Assembly: GCF_900155605.1 (NCBI RefSeq)
Contig: NZ_LT707420.1
Span: 1,018,690 to 1,082,689, forward strand
DNA: 64,000 nt
Reading direction: 5' to 3'
Source: Actinomyces marseillensis
GTDB taxonomy: Bacteria > Actinomycetota > Actinomycetes > Actinomycetales > Actinomycetaceae
In this document: positions 18,114-27,666 of the stretch, one piece after another
Position numbering within the stretch: the stretch's first letter is position 1
How the letters are laid out: every line of letters starts with the position of its first letter
Notes under the pieces: generated by a model
Told to the model about the DNA's origin: nothing
Databases searched by the model: none
Seen by the model: only the letters and a program-made list of their open reading frames with translations
Made by a program: the position numbers and the translations under genes

Positions 18114-18803
18114 ATGACTCTGGCGACCGCTGGCCGTTGGGGCTATGCGCTTGTGGCAATCGCCGCGTGGCTTGGTGTCGTACTGACGCTGATTATTACC
18201 GCTGTCGACGGGTATTCTCGCGAGGCCGTGGCCCGGCCTGGGATGTTCGGTGGAGCTCCCTTTGGCTGGGCCGGCTTCGGCCAGAGAATGATTGAATGTC
18301 TGTCTTACTTCACGGAGTGGTCGAATATTCTGGTTGCGATTGTCGCAACGCTCATCGCGTTTCGTGGCAGTGAGATCGGCTCGTGGGGACGCGCACTTCA
18401 ACTGTGCGCGCTCATGATGATCACGGTGACGGCGATCGTCTACCACTTCTTGATTCGTCCAACTGAGGTCCTAAGCGGTTGGTCTGTCTTGACGAATCCG
18501 CTCCAGCACGTCGTTGTTCCACTTCTGATGGTCGTCGTTGCATTGGCATGCGGGCCGCGCGGAGGAGTGAGTGGCGGAGTCGTCCTTAAGGCTCTGGTCA
18601 TTCCGATTGTGTGGATGATCTACACGCTGGTTCGCGGCGCTTTCGTCCACCAGTACCCTTACGATTTCGTCAATGTGACGGTCTTGGGATACCAGCAGGT
18701 ATGCATCAATATCGTCGCAATTTTGTGCGGGGCGCTGGTATTTCTCGGTGCGATCGTTGGGATCGACTGGGTGGCTGGGAAGGCTCTATCCGCGCGTAGC
18801 TAG
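18114..18803 (+). CDS. Pr6Pr-family integral membrane protein
   Basis: The protein is 229 aa with about six membrane helices. I place the start at ATG 18114, after AGAGGAAAG; a GTG at 18099 is also in frame. The fold has the Pr6Pr/FAR-17a-like pattern: FTEWSN in helix 2, an H-x-x-x-P region (LQHVVVPLLM) and VHQYPYDFVN before the last helices. The function of this family is not established. It is convergent with the PLPBP gene, with coding ends 18 bp into each other's 3' region. Confidence 0.78.
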   Translation: MTLATAGRWGYALVAIAAWLGVVLTLIITAVDGYSREAVARPGMFGGAPFGWAGFGQRMIECLSYFTEWSNILVAIVATLIAFRGSEIGSWGRALQLCALMMITVTAIVYHFLIRPTEVLSGWSVLTNPLQHVVVPLLMVVVALACGPRGGVSGGVVLKALVIPIVWMIYTLVRGAFVHQYPYDFVNVTVLGYQQVCINIVAILCGALVFLGAIVGIDWVAGKALSARS

Positions 18804-19496
18804 GCGCCGGGCGCCAAAAACCGCGGTTCCGACGCGGACGATTGTTGCCCCTTCTGCGATCGCCCATTCGAGGTCATTACTCATCCCCATCGACAGCTCG
18901 AGGGTGCCTGTGGGGAGGTCAAGCTCTTCGGCGCTGCGGTCACGTAGCTGGCGCAGCTGGGAGTATCCGCGGCGCACATCTGTTTCGGCGGAGGAGTTGA
19001 GACCGACGGTCATGAAGCCTGCGAGGCTCAGGTGTGCCGAGGTGGAGACGGCCTCGATGAGGGCAGGGACATCGGTGGGACTGCAGCCGTGTTTGGTCTC
19101 TTCTCCAGAGATGTTCACTTCAATGAAGACGGGGAGTTCGCGGTCGAGGCGTGAATCGATTTTTTGGACAAGTGGGATGGAATCAATCGATTCAATTGCG
19201 TCGACGCAGGCCAAGGCCTGATTGATCTTGTTCGATTGGAGCGGGCCAATCAAGTGGACCTGTGTTCCGGGCACTTGCCTTATCGCTTCGACTGTTGCCG
19301 TGGCTTCCTGGACGCGATTATGCCCCAACAGGATTGGCTGACCTAGGTCACTCAGGGCCTGGGCAGCCTCGCGACATTCCTCGGGAGTGCGAGTCTTCAC
19401 TGCGAGTTCCAGGTCCACGCGATCGGTGCGACCGCAGGCTTGGCGCGCGCGGTCAATACGGTCAATGGCCTCGGCAATCGCTGAAGGAATAGTCAT
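18786..19496 (-). CDS. YggS-family pyridoxal-phosphate homeostasis protein
   Basis: This 236-aa single-domain alanine-racemase-like barrel is a PLP-binding protein that tunes free PLP. Conserved points: LAVKTRTPEE with the PLP lysine (~29-38), ILLGHNRVQEA, VHLIGPLQSNKI, and the C-terminal SMGMSNDLEWAIAEGATIVRVGTAVFG. In many actinobacteria this gene lies by ftsZ/sepF; here it stands alone. It is convergent with and slightly overlaps the upstream membrane-protein gene (18786-18803). Confidence 0.92.
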   Translation of the reverse strand: MTIPSAIAEAIDRIDRARQACGRTDRVDLELAVKTRTPEECREAAQALSDLGQPILLGHNRVQEATATVEAIRQVPGTQVHLIGPLQSNKINQALACVDAIESIDSIPLVQKIDSRLDRELPVFIEVNISGEETKHGCSPTDVPALIEAVSTSAHLSLAGFMTVGLNSSAETDVRRGYSQLRQLRDRSAEELDLPTGTLELSMGMSNDLEWAIAEGATIVRVGTAVFGARRLATRG

Positions 19497-19614
19497 ACTC
19501 TCAGTGTAGCCACACGACTCAGGGGGAAATCAGGGGAGAATCAGGGGAAAACGAGCGCGAATTGAGGGACGGCTGTGCGAAACTTGTTGAACACAAGTTG
19601 ATGGAAGGAAAGAG

Positions 19615-20004
19615 ATGCGCTTCTGGCTCAATATTATTTGGCTGGTTTTCGGCGGTTTCGCACTGTTTTTGGACTACATCTTTTTCGGATTGCTCGCGTG
19701 CATTTTCATTGTGACGATCCCGGCGGGTATCGCCTCGTTCCGCATCGCGTCCTACGTGCTGTGGCCCTTCGGTAAGCGAGTTGTCCCGATGCCCGGAGCG
19801 GGTGCCGGTTCGGCGCTGATGAACCTGATTTGGTTCTTCGTTGCCGGTATTTGGTTGGCAATCGGACATGTCATCACTGCTTTCTTCCAGGCCATTACCA
19901 TCATCGGTATTCCCTTGGCGATTGCCAATCTCAAGCTCATTCCGATCACTTGCTTCCCCTTCGGCAAGATGGTCATCGATGACCCGCAGGCGACCTTCGT
20001 CTAA
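19615..20004 (+). CDS. YccF-domain membrane protein
   Basis: The 129-aa protein has two YccF repeats: LNIIWLVFGG (5-14) and MNLIWFFVAGIWLAIGH (~69-85), each followed by I-P-A-G/I-P-L-A and a cytoplasmic WPFGK or FPFGK turn. Four membrane helices are predicted. The function is unknown. GGAAGGAAAG precedes the ATG. A hairpin follows the stop. Confidence 0.88.
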   Translation: MRFWLNIIWLVFGGFALFLDYIFFGLLACIFIVTIPAGIASFRIASYVLWPFGKRVVPMPGAGAGSALMNLIWFFVAGIWLAIGHVITAFFQAITIIGIPLAIANLKLIPITCFPFGKMVIDDPQATFV

Positions 20005-20038
20005 AGTCTCGCTCCGCTATTTGCGGTGAAACTCAGGG

Positions 20039-20062
20039 CCGGGCTGATTTCCATCAGCCCGG
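20039..20062 (+). terminator. Hairpin after yccF
   Basis: CCGGGCTGA (20039-20047) pairs exactly with TCAGCCCGG (20054-20062) around a 6-nt loop, followed by a T-containing stretch (TCGCTTTCT). Confidence 0.65.
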
Positions 20063-20120
20063 TCGCTTTCTATGTCACTGAAGCCAAGAGAGTGCCTGCG
20101 TGGGACTTACACTGGGGGGT

Positions 20121-20633
20121 ATGGCTCGCAAACACTCTAAAGATCACGCTTCAGGACCCACTCACGCAATTGAGGAATTAAACGAGGCCGGGGTTCCTTT
20201 CGTTGTTCACGAGTACGAGCATGATCCTTCCGCGCGTGCCTACGGTGAAGAAACCGTTGAGAAATTGGGGATTGATCCTGCGATTGCTTTCAAGACCTTG
20301 ATGGTCAAGCTTGAGCCAACAGGGGAGTTCGTGGTGGGGTGTGTTCCCGCGCTTGCGCACCTGTCAATGAAGCTCATTGCCAAAGCTGCCGGGGCGAAGA
20401 ACGCTGCGATGGCTGATCCTGCCGTTGCGCAGCGCCGTACGGGATATGTCGTTGGCGGGATTAGCCCTTTGGGGCAAACAACAAAGCATCGAATCTTTAT
20501 TGATTCCTCATGTTTGGATCATGAAACGATGCTGGTATCGGGAGGTCGCAGGGGAGTGAGTGTAGAGCTGAGCCCGCTTGACCTAGCAGAAATTGTTGGT
20601 GCCGAGGTCGTCGACCTTGCAGCCCAGGCCTAA
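20121..20633 (+). CDS. ybaK: Cys-tRNA(Pro) deacylase YbaK/EbsC
   Basis: The 170-aa protein has a YbaK/ProX editing domain that hydrolyses misacylated Cys-tRNA(Pro). Motifs: FVVHEYEHDP, GIDPAIAFKTLMVKL with the conserved catalytic Lys (FKTL), and TGYVVGGISPLGQTTK. I take ATG 20121 (MARKHSKDH) as the start because the segment from GTG 20100 is not conserved-looking and ATG has GGGGGGT before it. Confidence 0.9.
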   Translation: MARKHSKDHASGPTHAIEELNEAGVPFVVHEYEHDPSARAYGEETVEKLGIDPAIAFKTLMVKLEPTGEFVVGCVPALAHLSMKLIAKAAGAKNAAMADPAVAQRRTGYVVGGISPLGQTTKHRIFIDSSCLDHETMLVSGGRRGVSVELSPLDLAEIVGAEVVDLAAQA

Positions 20634-20730
20634 TCGTCCGGAGTGGCGCACTTGTATATTTTCATTGCGCTCTCTGACTGATGCGATCGAGTTCACCTTC
20701 TGTATCTGGGCTGCCTGCTAGAGTGTGGCC

Positions 20731-21174
20731 ATGACCTGCGAACCCGGGCTTGTTCCTGAACTTTCTGTCACCGATTACGAGGCCTCCCGGCATTTCTGGT
20801 GCGATTTGGTCGGTTTTTCTATCCGCTATGAGCGACCCGAAGAGGGATTTGGCTACCTTGTCTTGGGTAATGCGCACCTGATGCTTGATCAGATCAACCG
20901 GGGGAGGACGTGGGAGACCGGCGCCCTTGAGCCGCCGCTTGGTCGGGGGATCAACTTCGAGGTGCAGGTCGAGAACCTGGATACCGCATTGTGGCGTATC
21001 ACGAACGCAGGCTGGCCAATCTTCGTTGAGCCTGAAGAGAAGTGGTATCGGGCAGGCGATATTGAGATCGGCGTCCGCCAGTTCTTGGTTCAGGATCCCG
21101 ACGGCTATCTCCTGCGTCTTCAGCAGGAGATTGGCGAGCGCTCTGCGGGGGAGAGTGCTCGCAGCAATCTATGA
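20731..21174 (+). CDS. VOC-family (bleomycin-resistance-like) protein
   Basis: The 147-aa protein has two beta-alpha-beta-beta-beta modules (P-E-L-S-V-T-D-Y-E-A-S-R-H-F-W and I-N-F-E-V-Q-V-E-N-L), ending QFLVQDPDGYLLRLQQE, as in glyoxalase/bleomycin-binding proteins. The aromatic FGYLVLGNAHLMLDQ segment fits the drug-binding bleomycin-resistance subgroup. The substrate is not known, and chromosomal copies are common without clinical resistance. The start is ATG 20731; a GTG two codons earlier is possible. Confidence 0.82.
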   Translation: MTCEPGLVPELSVTDYEASRHFWCDLVGFSIRYERPEEGFGYLVLGNAHLMLDQINRGRTWETGALEPPLGRGINFEVQVENLDTALWRITNAGWPIFVEPEEKWYRAGDIEIGVRQFLVQDPDGYLLRLQQEIGERSAGESARSNL

Positions 21175-21240
21175 AGCAGTCGCGGTAACAACTGAGAGCT
21201 ATGCCGAAACCAGAGGCCGTGCAGGTATCGAAGTAGGCCC

Positions 21241-24003
21241 CTACCGCGCGTCGACCGTGAGCACTGTCAGAACCACCCGCTTTTCCTTGTCCGAGGCAGC
21301 CAGATCCACGAGTGCGGCAATTCGCCAGTCCATATTGCCTTCCGGATCCGTGATGGTCTGAGTCGCCAGCCAGACCGAACCGGTGGGAACGTCATCGACG
21401 GCCCGCGCAAGGGCCTCGAAACGACTGCGCTGATTGGCATTATCTCTGGCGGAGAAGGGCATCAGAGCCAAGATATCTTCGCCGCTGATCTCTTCCTCCA
21501 AAGCGCAGAGCGCCTGGGAACGCGCACTTTGATTGATATCGATCCAATCATGTTCGGCCCAGTAGCGTTCCAGGGCGTGATCCCAATCCTCACCAGTCCA
21601 CGGCGCCGCCTCAGCGAAGAATCCATTGGCATCCGTGGCCTGCGCAGTTGCTCGCTCAACTCCATCAACATCATCGCGACTCATCAACTCAACAAATGTG
21701 AAGAGCGCTCGACGTACGGCATTGCGGAACGCATGACGATTTGCCGTGAAAGCGATTGCGCCGGACTCATCGGCTCCAAATGCGCGCTCAGCTCCGACGG
21801 CAGAAGGAACCCCTTCGGCCTCGACCAATTCTTTGCCGTTCATCATTGCTTCCCACTCGTCCAGAAGAGAAGAATCAACGCTGCGGATCAGATCAGCCAA
21901 CCACGAAATCATCGACTCAAGTTCCTCGGTCATGATTTCTACTGGGATCACTTGACGCATCATCCGATAGGCATCACTGAGATAGCGCAAAATGACTCCC
22001 TCTGAGCGCCCCACGTCGTAACGGGAAATGAGCTCGGTGAAGGTCATGGCGTTTTCAATCATTTCGCGGATCACCGACTTCGGTGAGAGTTCAAGATCTC
22101 CCACCCACGGGTTTGAACGCGCATAGACACTGAATGCGGGGGAGAGGAGTTCTTCCAAAGGCTTTGGCCACGAGATCTTTTCTAGGGCAGCCATACGCTC
22201 GTCATACTCCATCCCCTGCGCTTTCATCGAGGCAACCGCTGCAGCTTTCGCCTGGTTTTCCTGTGCATACAGCAGGGGCCGGGGATCCTCAAGCACGGCC
22301 TCGACAATGGAAATCACGTCAAGGGCAAAAGACGGTGAATCCGGGTCGAGCAGCTCGAAGGCAGCCAAAGCAAAGGGAGAAAGCGGCTGATTGAGCGCAA
22401 AATCATCCGGCAGATCCGCAACCAACTGCAGCCTAGAGACACCCAACTCCCGAGCCTGAGCACTGGAGAGATGCTCGACAACCCCGGCTTGGAGAAGAGA
22501 AGTATAGATATCTGCAAGATGACGAATATGAGGGTTTGCAGGGAGCTGCGGATCATCGTTGTGAAGGGCCAAATGAACGAGATGCTCTGCAGGATCTCGC
22601 CCAGCATCCGCTGCGCCGCCCAACACGTTCAGAACCGTCGCGTGAGTCATCTCGAAGTGAGACTGCAATGCCTCGGGGTCAGCATCGCGTAGACGCTCAA
22701 AAGTTGAACGCGACCAGGTGATCTGGCCTTCCTTCGGACCGCTGCGCTTCTTCGACGCCTTCTTCTTAGCCCGCTTCGCCTCGCGCTCATCACGAGCCGC
22801 CTCCTGAACGGCAGTTAAACGAGCTCTTTCGCGCGCCGTTTCCACTTCATGCTCGGGGGCTAGAACACGAACAAAACCAACGGTATCGAAACCAGCGCGC
22901 CCCGCGCGCCCAGCAATCTGATGGAATTCACGTGAACGCAGATGACGCATCTTGCTTCCGTCAAACTTCACCAAGGAGGTGAGCAAAACCGTGCGAATTG
23001 GGACATTGATACCGACTCCAAGGGTGTCAGTTCCACAAATAACCGGAAGCAGTCCCTGCTGGGTCAGGCGCTCAACAAGTCGGCGATACCTGGGCAGCAT
23101 TCCCGCGTGGTGAACCCCAATCCCGTGAGAAAGAAGGCCACGCAAAGTCTGCCCAAAACCCTTCGTAAACGACACTGTAGAAATCTCACGCGAAATCTGG
23201 GAACGAATTTCAGGAGAAATGAGCTTGCGATCGGTCAGAGCAGAGGCCGTATCAACCGCATCTTTTTGGGAGAAATGGACGATGTAGATCGGGTGGCGTC
23301 CCTCTGAAAGCAGGCGCTCGACCGTGTCCTGAAGAGTATCCACAACATAGTCGTATTCCAAGGGAACAGGCCGCTGCGCATCGGTAATTTCTACCGTCGG
23401 CCGTCCCGTACGATCTGTCCATTGCTTGCGGAAAACAGTGGTATCCCCAAGCGTCGCGCTCATTGCGATGAACTGCGGGCGCGTGAGCTCAAGGAGTGGA
23501 ACCTGCCATGCCCAGCCTCGCTGGGGATCGGCATAGAAATGGAACTCATCCATAACAATCATGTCCGCGTCTAAAGTCGATCCCTCACGCAAGGACTGAT
23601 TCGCCAAGATTTCCGCGGTGCAACAAATAATCGGAGCGTCCGCATTCAAAGACACGTCGCCTGTCACCATGCCAACGTTTTCAGCGCCAAAAAGCGCCAC
23701 CAGATCAAAGAACTTCTCTGACACCAGTGCTTTCAAAGGCGCCGTGTAGTACGAGCGACCACCATGAGCCATCGACACAAAATGCGCAGCCAAAGCAATC
23801 ATTGACTTGCCAGAGCCCGTGGGCGTTGCCGCAATGACGTGGTTTCCCGACAAAATTTCAATGAGAGACTCATCTTGGTGACGGTACAGGGGACGCCCCG
23901 TTGATGATGCCCACGATGAAAATGCCTCATACAGGGCATCGTCGTCGGTCAATACACCGCGATCTTCCAGATCATCGAGGAGTTCATTCAATGGCGCGCT
24001 CAT
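21241..24003 (-). CDS. SKI2-like DEAD/DEAH RNA helicase with DUF3516
   Basis: The protein is 920 aa. The helicase core is at ~20-400: ATPTGSGKS (Walker A), MDEFHFYAD (DExH-like), MSATLGDT (motif III), then GTDTLGVGINVPIRTV and HQIAGRAGRAGFD (motifs V and VI). A Lys/Arg-rich linker (R-E-A-K-R-A-K-K-K-A-S-K-K-R) near 425 leads to a long C-terminal DUF3516 region typical of actinobacteria. It probably acts in RNA processing or decay. It is convergent with the VOC gene; no terminator is obvious between them. Confidence 0.9.
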   Translation of the reverse strand: MSAPLNELLDDLEDRGVLTDDDALYEAFSSWASSTGRPLYRHQDESLIEILSGNHVIAATPTGSGKSMIALAAHFVSMAHGGRSYYTAPLKALVSEKFFDLVALFGAENVGMVTGDVSLNADAPIICCTAEILANQSLREGSTLDADMIVMDEFHFYADPQRGWAWQVPLLELTRPQFIAMSATLGDTTVFRKQWTDRTGRPTVEITDAQRPVPLEYDYVVDTLQDTVERLLSEGRHPIYIVHFSQKDAVDTASALTDRKLISPEIRSQISREISTVSFTKGFGQTLRGLLSHGIGVHHAGMLPRYRRLVERLTQQGLLPVICGTDTLGVGINVPIRTVLLTSLVKFDGSKMRHLRSREFHQIAGRAGRAGFDTVGFVRVLAPEHEVETARERARLTAVQEAARDEREAKRAKKKASKKRSGPKEGQITWSRSTFERLRDADPEALQSHFEMTHATVLNVLGGAADAGRDPAEHLVHLALHNDDPQLPANPHIRHLADIYTSLLQAGVVEHLSSAQARELGVSRLQLVADLPDDFALNQPLSPFALAAFELLDPDSPSFALDVISIVEAVLEDPRPLLYAQENQAKAAAVASMKAQGMEYDERMAALEKISWPKPLEELLSPAFSVYARSNPWVGDLELSPKSVIREMIENAMTFTELISRYDVGRSEGVILRYLSDAYRMMRQVIPVEIMTEELESMISWLADLIRSVDSSLLDEWEAMMNGKELVEAEGVPSAVGAERAFGADESGAIAFTANRHAFRNAVRRALFTFVELMSRDDVDGVERATAQATDANGFFAEAAPWTGEDWDHALERYWAEHDWIDINQSARSQALCALEEEISGEDILALMPFSARDNANQRSRFEALARAVDDVPTGSVWLATQTITDPEGNMDWRIAALVDLAASDKEKRVVLTVLTVDAR

Positions 24004-24161
24004 GTTTCTATCTTCCCAGACGTCCCCTCATTTGCGTCCAGTTTCCGGCCGCGTTCAAAGAAAATACGTCAAGACCTGTAAACTGCTGGGCACACACCAC
24101 CCGATCGGCCACCGCGCACCGGCGCTTGCGCACCACGGCCTCGTACGTATTGGAGAAACGA

Positions 24162-25640
24162 ATGGCGAACCTCGCACAGTCCATCCAAAACATTGCTGAC
24201 TGGATCACCCTGCACATCACAGTGTGGGTCCTCATCGGAACCGGTCTGTACTTGACTCTGCGCTCGCGATTCATGCAAATTCGCCAATTCCCCGAGATGA
24301 TCCGGTCGATCTCGGGATCCCGCGGCGGTGCAAAGGGAGGGATTTCTTCCTTCCAAGCCTTCACGATCTCTCTGGCCGCGCGCGTGGGTGTCGGTAACGT
24401 TTTCGGCGTGGCCGTCGCTCTTCTCGTGGGTGGCCCGGGTGCAATCTTCTGGATGTGGGTCGTTGCCCTCGTCGGCATGGCGACCGCCTTCTTCGAGGCC
24501 ACGCTTGCCCAGGTCTTTAAGGTTCGCTCCGCTGACGGAACCTTCCGCGGCGGTCCCGCGTACTACATTGCCCGCGGTATGAAGAACAAGATTCTGGCCA
24601 GCGTTTTCGCCATCATCACCGTTGTGACCTGCGCATTCGTCATTACGTCGGTGCAATCCAACGCGATCGCTTCGACTCTTCTGTCCGCTTTGAGCCCCTC
24701 GGCCCGTGAACCGATCGCGGGATTGGGAGGCCTGTCCAGCGCACACCTAGTCATCGCTGCTCTTCTCTTTGTGTTCTCCGCAATGGTGATCTTCGGCGGA
24801 ATTAAGACCGTTGCTCGCGTGACTGAGTGGATGGCACCGATCATGGCCACCGTCTACGTCATCATGGTTGCCGTGATCTGTGTGCTGAACCTGCCCAAGT
24901 TCGGCGCTGTCATCGGTCAGATCTTTGCCGCAGCTTTCGCCCCGCAACCGACCCTTGCGGGATTAGGTGGTGGAATCCTCGCCGCGGTCATCAACGGTAC
25001 GAAGCGCGGCCTCTTCTCGAACGAGGCCGGTCAGGGTACCGCCCCCAACGCCGCGGCAACCGCGACCGTATCGCACCCCGTTCGCCAGGGTCTCATCCAG
25101 TCTCTGGGCGTTTTCGTTGACACGATCATCGTCTGTACTGCAACCGCTTTCGTCATCTTGATTGCCGGCGAGAAGGTTTGGTCCAACCCCGAGGCAAATC
25201 CGGCAAACCTGACAACCCTTGCGGTTGCCGATCAACTGGGACAATGGACCATCATGCCCATGTCGATCCTGATCTTCGTTCTTGCTTACTCGTCCGTCAT
25301 TGCGGCTTACGTCTACTCCGAAATCAACCTGTCGTTCGTTGTCAAGTCCAAGGCTGCAACCTGGGCAGTACGCATCATTTCCGTGGCCTCGGTCGTCATC
25401 GGTTCGCTGACCACCCTTGATCTGGTCTGGAACGCGGTTGATATTGCCATGGCCATTATGACCCTGACGAACCTGGTCGCCTTGATCGTCCTCGCCCCCT
25501 GGGGCTTGGGTGCCCTACGCGATTACGAGGCCCAGCGCAAGCGCGGAATTGCCGATCCAGTGTTTGTCGCGAAGGACAATCCGCTCCTTCCTGGCGACCT
25601 TCCCGGCGATGTGTGGGATGGGGAGACTACTTCGCGATAG
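24162..25640 (+). CDS. Sodium:alanine/glycine symporter (AGCS family)
   Basis: This 492-aa multi-helix transporter begins MANLAQSIQNIADWI. I choose ATG 24162; in-frame codons further upstream overlap the divergent helicase gene and are not protein-like. The AGCS signatures AARVGVGNVFGVAVAL, GPGAIFWMWVVALVGMATAF and GTKRGLFSNEAGQGTAPNAAA are present. It imports alanine or glycine with Na+. It is a single gene followed after 27 bp by the FAH-family gene. Confidence 0.92.
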   Translation: MANLAQSIQNIADWITLHITVWVLIGTGLYLTLRSRFMQIRQFPEMIRSISGSRGGAKGGISSFQAFTISLAARVGVGNVFGVAVALLVGGPGAIFWMWVVALVGMATAFFEATLAQVFKVRSADGTFRGGPAYYIARGMKNKILASVFAIITVVTCAFVITSVQSNAIASTLLSALSPSAREPIAGLGGLSSAHLVIAALLFVFSAMVIFGGIKTVARVTEWMAPIMATVYVIMVAVICVLNLPKFGAVIGQIFAAAFAPQPTLAGLGGGILAAVINGTKRGLFSNEAGQGTAPNAAATATVSHPVRQGLIQSLGVFVDTIIVCTATAFVILIAGEKVWSNPEANPANLTTLAVADQLGQWTIMPMSILIFVLAYSSVIAAYVYSEINLSFVVKSKAATWAVRIISVASVVIGSLTTLDLVWNAVDIAMAIMTLTNLVALIVLAPWGLGALRDYEAQRKRGIADPVFVAKDNPLLPGDLPGDVWDGETTSR

Positions 25641-25667
25641 GCTACTTGCGACACAAAGGAGGTCGTC

Positions 25668-26435
25668 ATGCGTATCGCTCGTTTTTCTCAAGGAAGCTCG
25701 ATTTACTACGGAGCTTTGGAGGATGAATCGACTCGAATCGTTGGCTTGAAGGGTGACCCACTGTTTTCGCCTGCTGAGCCCTCGGGCCAGATTTTCGAGC
25801 TGGACGAAGTGCGACTTCTCTCGCCTGTTATTCCTCGTTCCAAGGTTATTGGCTTGGGCGGGAATTACCCGGCTCCGGGTGCGCTTCCGAGCGATCCGCC
25901 TGCGCGCCCCAGCGTTTTCTTGAAGCCGAATACTACGGTGATTGGCCCCGATGACCCGATCGTCTTTCCTTCCTGGGGACAGGAAGTTTTTTACGAGGCC
26001 GAGCTTGCGGTGGTCATTAAAACCTTGGCCAAGGACGTGAGCGTTGAGGATGCTCCCTCGGTGGTGCTGGGTTATACCTGCGCAAACGACTTGACCGCGG
26101 CGGATGCTGCACGCGAGGACGGTGGCGCACTTGGTCGTGCCAAGAGCTGGGATACCGCGTGCCCTCTGGGGCCATGGATCACGGTCGGTTCTTCTTTCGA
26201 CCCCGATAATGCCCAGATTACGTTGCGTATTAACGGGGAAGAGCGGGGGAGCGGGAGCACCTCGCAGATGGGATATTCAATCGCTCAGATCGTGTCCTAT
26301 GTGTCGGGAATTTTCACTCTTCTGCCCGGTGATGTGATCTTGACGGGCACTCCTGCCGGAGGCCGCCTGAATTCCGGTGAACGCGTTGAAGTTGAGATTG
26401 AGGGCATTGGATCGCTGACAAACCTGGCGATGTAG
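25668..26435 (+). CDS. Fumarylacetoacetate hydrolase family protein
   Basis: This 255-aa protein has the FAH C-terminal fold. The metal site is built from EVFYEAELAVVI and YTCANDLTAADAA, with RAKSWDTACPLGPWITV and the C-terminal GDVILTGTPAG typical of the family. Members hydrolyse or decarboxylate 2-oxo acids (e.g. oxaloacetate or acylpyruvate); the substrate here is not determined. The ATG follows AAAGGAGG. It may be co-transcribed with the symporter. Confidence 0.88.
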   Translation: MRIARFSQGSSIYYGALEDESTRIVGLKGDPLFSPAEPSGQIFELDEVRLLSPVIPRSKVIGLGGNYPAPGALPSDPPARPSVFLKPNTTVIGPDDPIVFPSWGQEVFYEAELAVVIKTLAKDVSVEDAPSVVLGYTCANDLTAADAAREDGGALGRAKSWDTACPLGPWITVGSSFDPDNAQITLRINGEERGSGSTSQMGYSIAQIVSYVSGIFTLLPGDVILTGTPAGGRLNSGERVEVEIEGIGSLTNLAM

Positions 26436-26460
26436 CAATTATTTCTACTCGTAGTTTTCT

Positions 26461-26498
26461 TTGGGGTGGCCGCTTAACACGGTCACCCCAAGGTTTTT
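26461..26498 (+). terminator. Terminator after the FAH-family gene
   Basis: TTGGGGTG (26461-26468) pairs with CACCCCAA (26484-26491), followed by GGTTTTT. Placed 26 bp after the stop. Confidence 0.8.
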
Positions 26499-26648
26499 GA
26501 TGGCCACATTGTGACGTCAAATCTCTTGAAATTTGGTAGAGAGTCGCTCTGTGGATGTAGCGTAAAAGCATGGCAGCTTTGTCGGGTTTGAGCACATTTA
26601 AAAGACGCTACGTTTCGGTGAAGACAAGGATGCCTGAGGAGGTGCCTA

Positions 26649-27179
26649 ATGGACTTTGCTGATCGTCTCGCCGAGGTGCTTTATGATGCCTGGGGTATGA
26701 AGGTCACTGGGAGCTTCGCCGCTGCCGGCGAGCTTGTCTTCAATGCAGGCGTTTTTGCTGCTCCCCACGAAGAGGCCGATTACCAAGAGGGTGTCTATTC
26801 CTTCTACTACTGCGAGCGTAGCTCCAGAGGTGCTGCCCTGTTCCAGACGACTAATCGGAACGTTTTCGACCACTGTCTACTTCAGTACTATGGAAATCCT
26901 CTGCGCAGTCGATACGGTTTTCCCAAATTGACACTGGGAGACACTGCTTCGATCCGTTCGGGGTGGACAATGGATCACACGGGTTCTTCGCTTCGACATG
27001 ATTACCTGGGGATTCGCTCAGACGACGGGACCTTCTATCCGTGCGAAACGAGCGATTTTCGCCTGCTTGCAGGTCTTTCTCACGTGGTTGAGTATTCGCC
27101 GCTCGACGTGTTGGACTGTTACTTGCGTGAGGATGCTGCGCCGCTTTTATCGCAGTGGCTTTTGAAGCCCGCAGGATGA
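26649..27179 (+). CDS. Immunity-like protein of TNT-type cassette, copy 1
   Basis: The 176-aa soluble acidic protein is rich in aromatic residues. No enzyme motif is visible. Its C-terminus (LLAGLSHVVEYSPLDVLDCYLREDAAPLLSQW region, ~143-172) matches in pattern the end of the third gene of this cassette, so the two look like distant paralogs. I compare them, from memory, with small immunity proteins (Imm61-like) that accompany TNT toxins. The ATG at 26649 is preceded by GAGGAGGTG. It is the first gene of a three-gene unit ending in a terminator at 28.2 kb. Family assignment is tentative. Confidence 0.65.
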   Translation: MDFADRLAEVLYDAWGMKVTGSFAAAGELVFNAGVFAAPHEEADYQEGVYSFYYCERSSRGAALFQTTNRNVFDHCLLQYYGNPLRSRYGFPKLTLGDTASIRSGWTMDHTGSSLRHDYLGIRSDDGTFYPCETSDFRLLAGLSHVVEYSPLDVLDCYLREDAAPLLSQWLLKPAG

Positions 27180-27228
27180 CCTGTTTCGTGGCATATGATG
27201 GGGAATAGCTCGCGGAAAGGTGAAATAC

Positions 27229-27666
27229 ATGGATTCAACGACACCAGAGCCTAAGGAACCGCAGGGTCCTTGGCGTTGGTTGATGGACAGTGAAGAGGTG
27301 AGTTCTTCACTGCTGCGTTCCAGCATTGAGCAGTTCACCAGCTTGGAGGCCTACACCTCTAAGTACGGCGACATGGTCGATATGATCGGCTACCCCTATC
27401 TTTCGCGCGTGTGGCAGGTCGACCCGAATGGTAAGCCCTATTCTTTCCAGCAGCGCTGCCTGGCAATCACCGATGTCCACTCGCCCTACTACGCGTATAC
27501 GATTGCGAAGCTTCCCGTATATGCGTTGATCGTGACCGGAGTGACTGCACCGAACTTCGGTGCGAAAGGCGGCGCGCGGGAGGTACGTTTTATCTACGGT
27601 GGTGAGCTTCTCACAGTCGCCGAGTGCGTTGAACTGGGTATCTTGAAGGGACGGTCTCTGTCATGA
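27229..27666 (+). CDS. TNT-like (tuberculosis necrotizing toxin family) domain, stand-alone
   Basis: The 145-aa protein starts at ATG 27229 (AAAGG 8 bp before). Residues ~44-140 follow the order of TNT NAD-glycohydrolase domains: KYGDMVD; VDPNGKPYSFQQRCL, like the family's G-T-P-x-x-x-R-A-L; YYAYTIAKLPV, like YHxYEVxKPLPV; APNFGAKGGAREVRF, like APxFGQPGGGxQY; then TVAECVELGIL. The expected His and Gln appear as Tyr88 and Glu118, so activity is doubtful. There is no secretion signal or carrier domain. The gene overlaps the next as ATGA and is flanked by immunity-like proteins. It may be a degenerate toxin domain. Confidence 0.6.
   Translation: MDSTTPEPKEPQGPWRWLMDSEEVSSSLLRSSIEQFTSLEAYTSKYGDMVDMIGYPYLSRVWQVDPNGKPYSFQQRCLAITDVHSPYYAYTIAKLPVYALIVTGVTAPNFGAKGGAREVRFIYGGELLTVAECVELGILKGRSLS

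Noticed and set aside
16273-18159. 628-codon open frame antisense to ilvD
   Set aside because: It arises from the third-position GC bias of ilvD, has no family features, and ilvD on the other strand is certain.
20731-21174. Acquired bleomycin-resistance gene
   Set aside because: The VOC fold is common on chromosomes, codon use fits the neighbours, and no mobile element is close.
26557-26621. GTAGCGT/ACGCTAC inverted repeat upstream of the TNT-like cassette
   Set aside because: Only 7 bp with a 51-bp gap; too weak to call a site.
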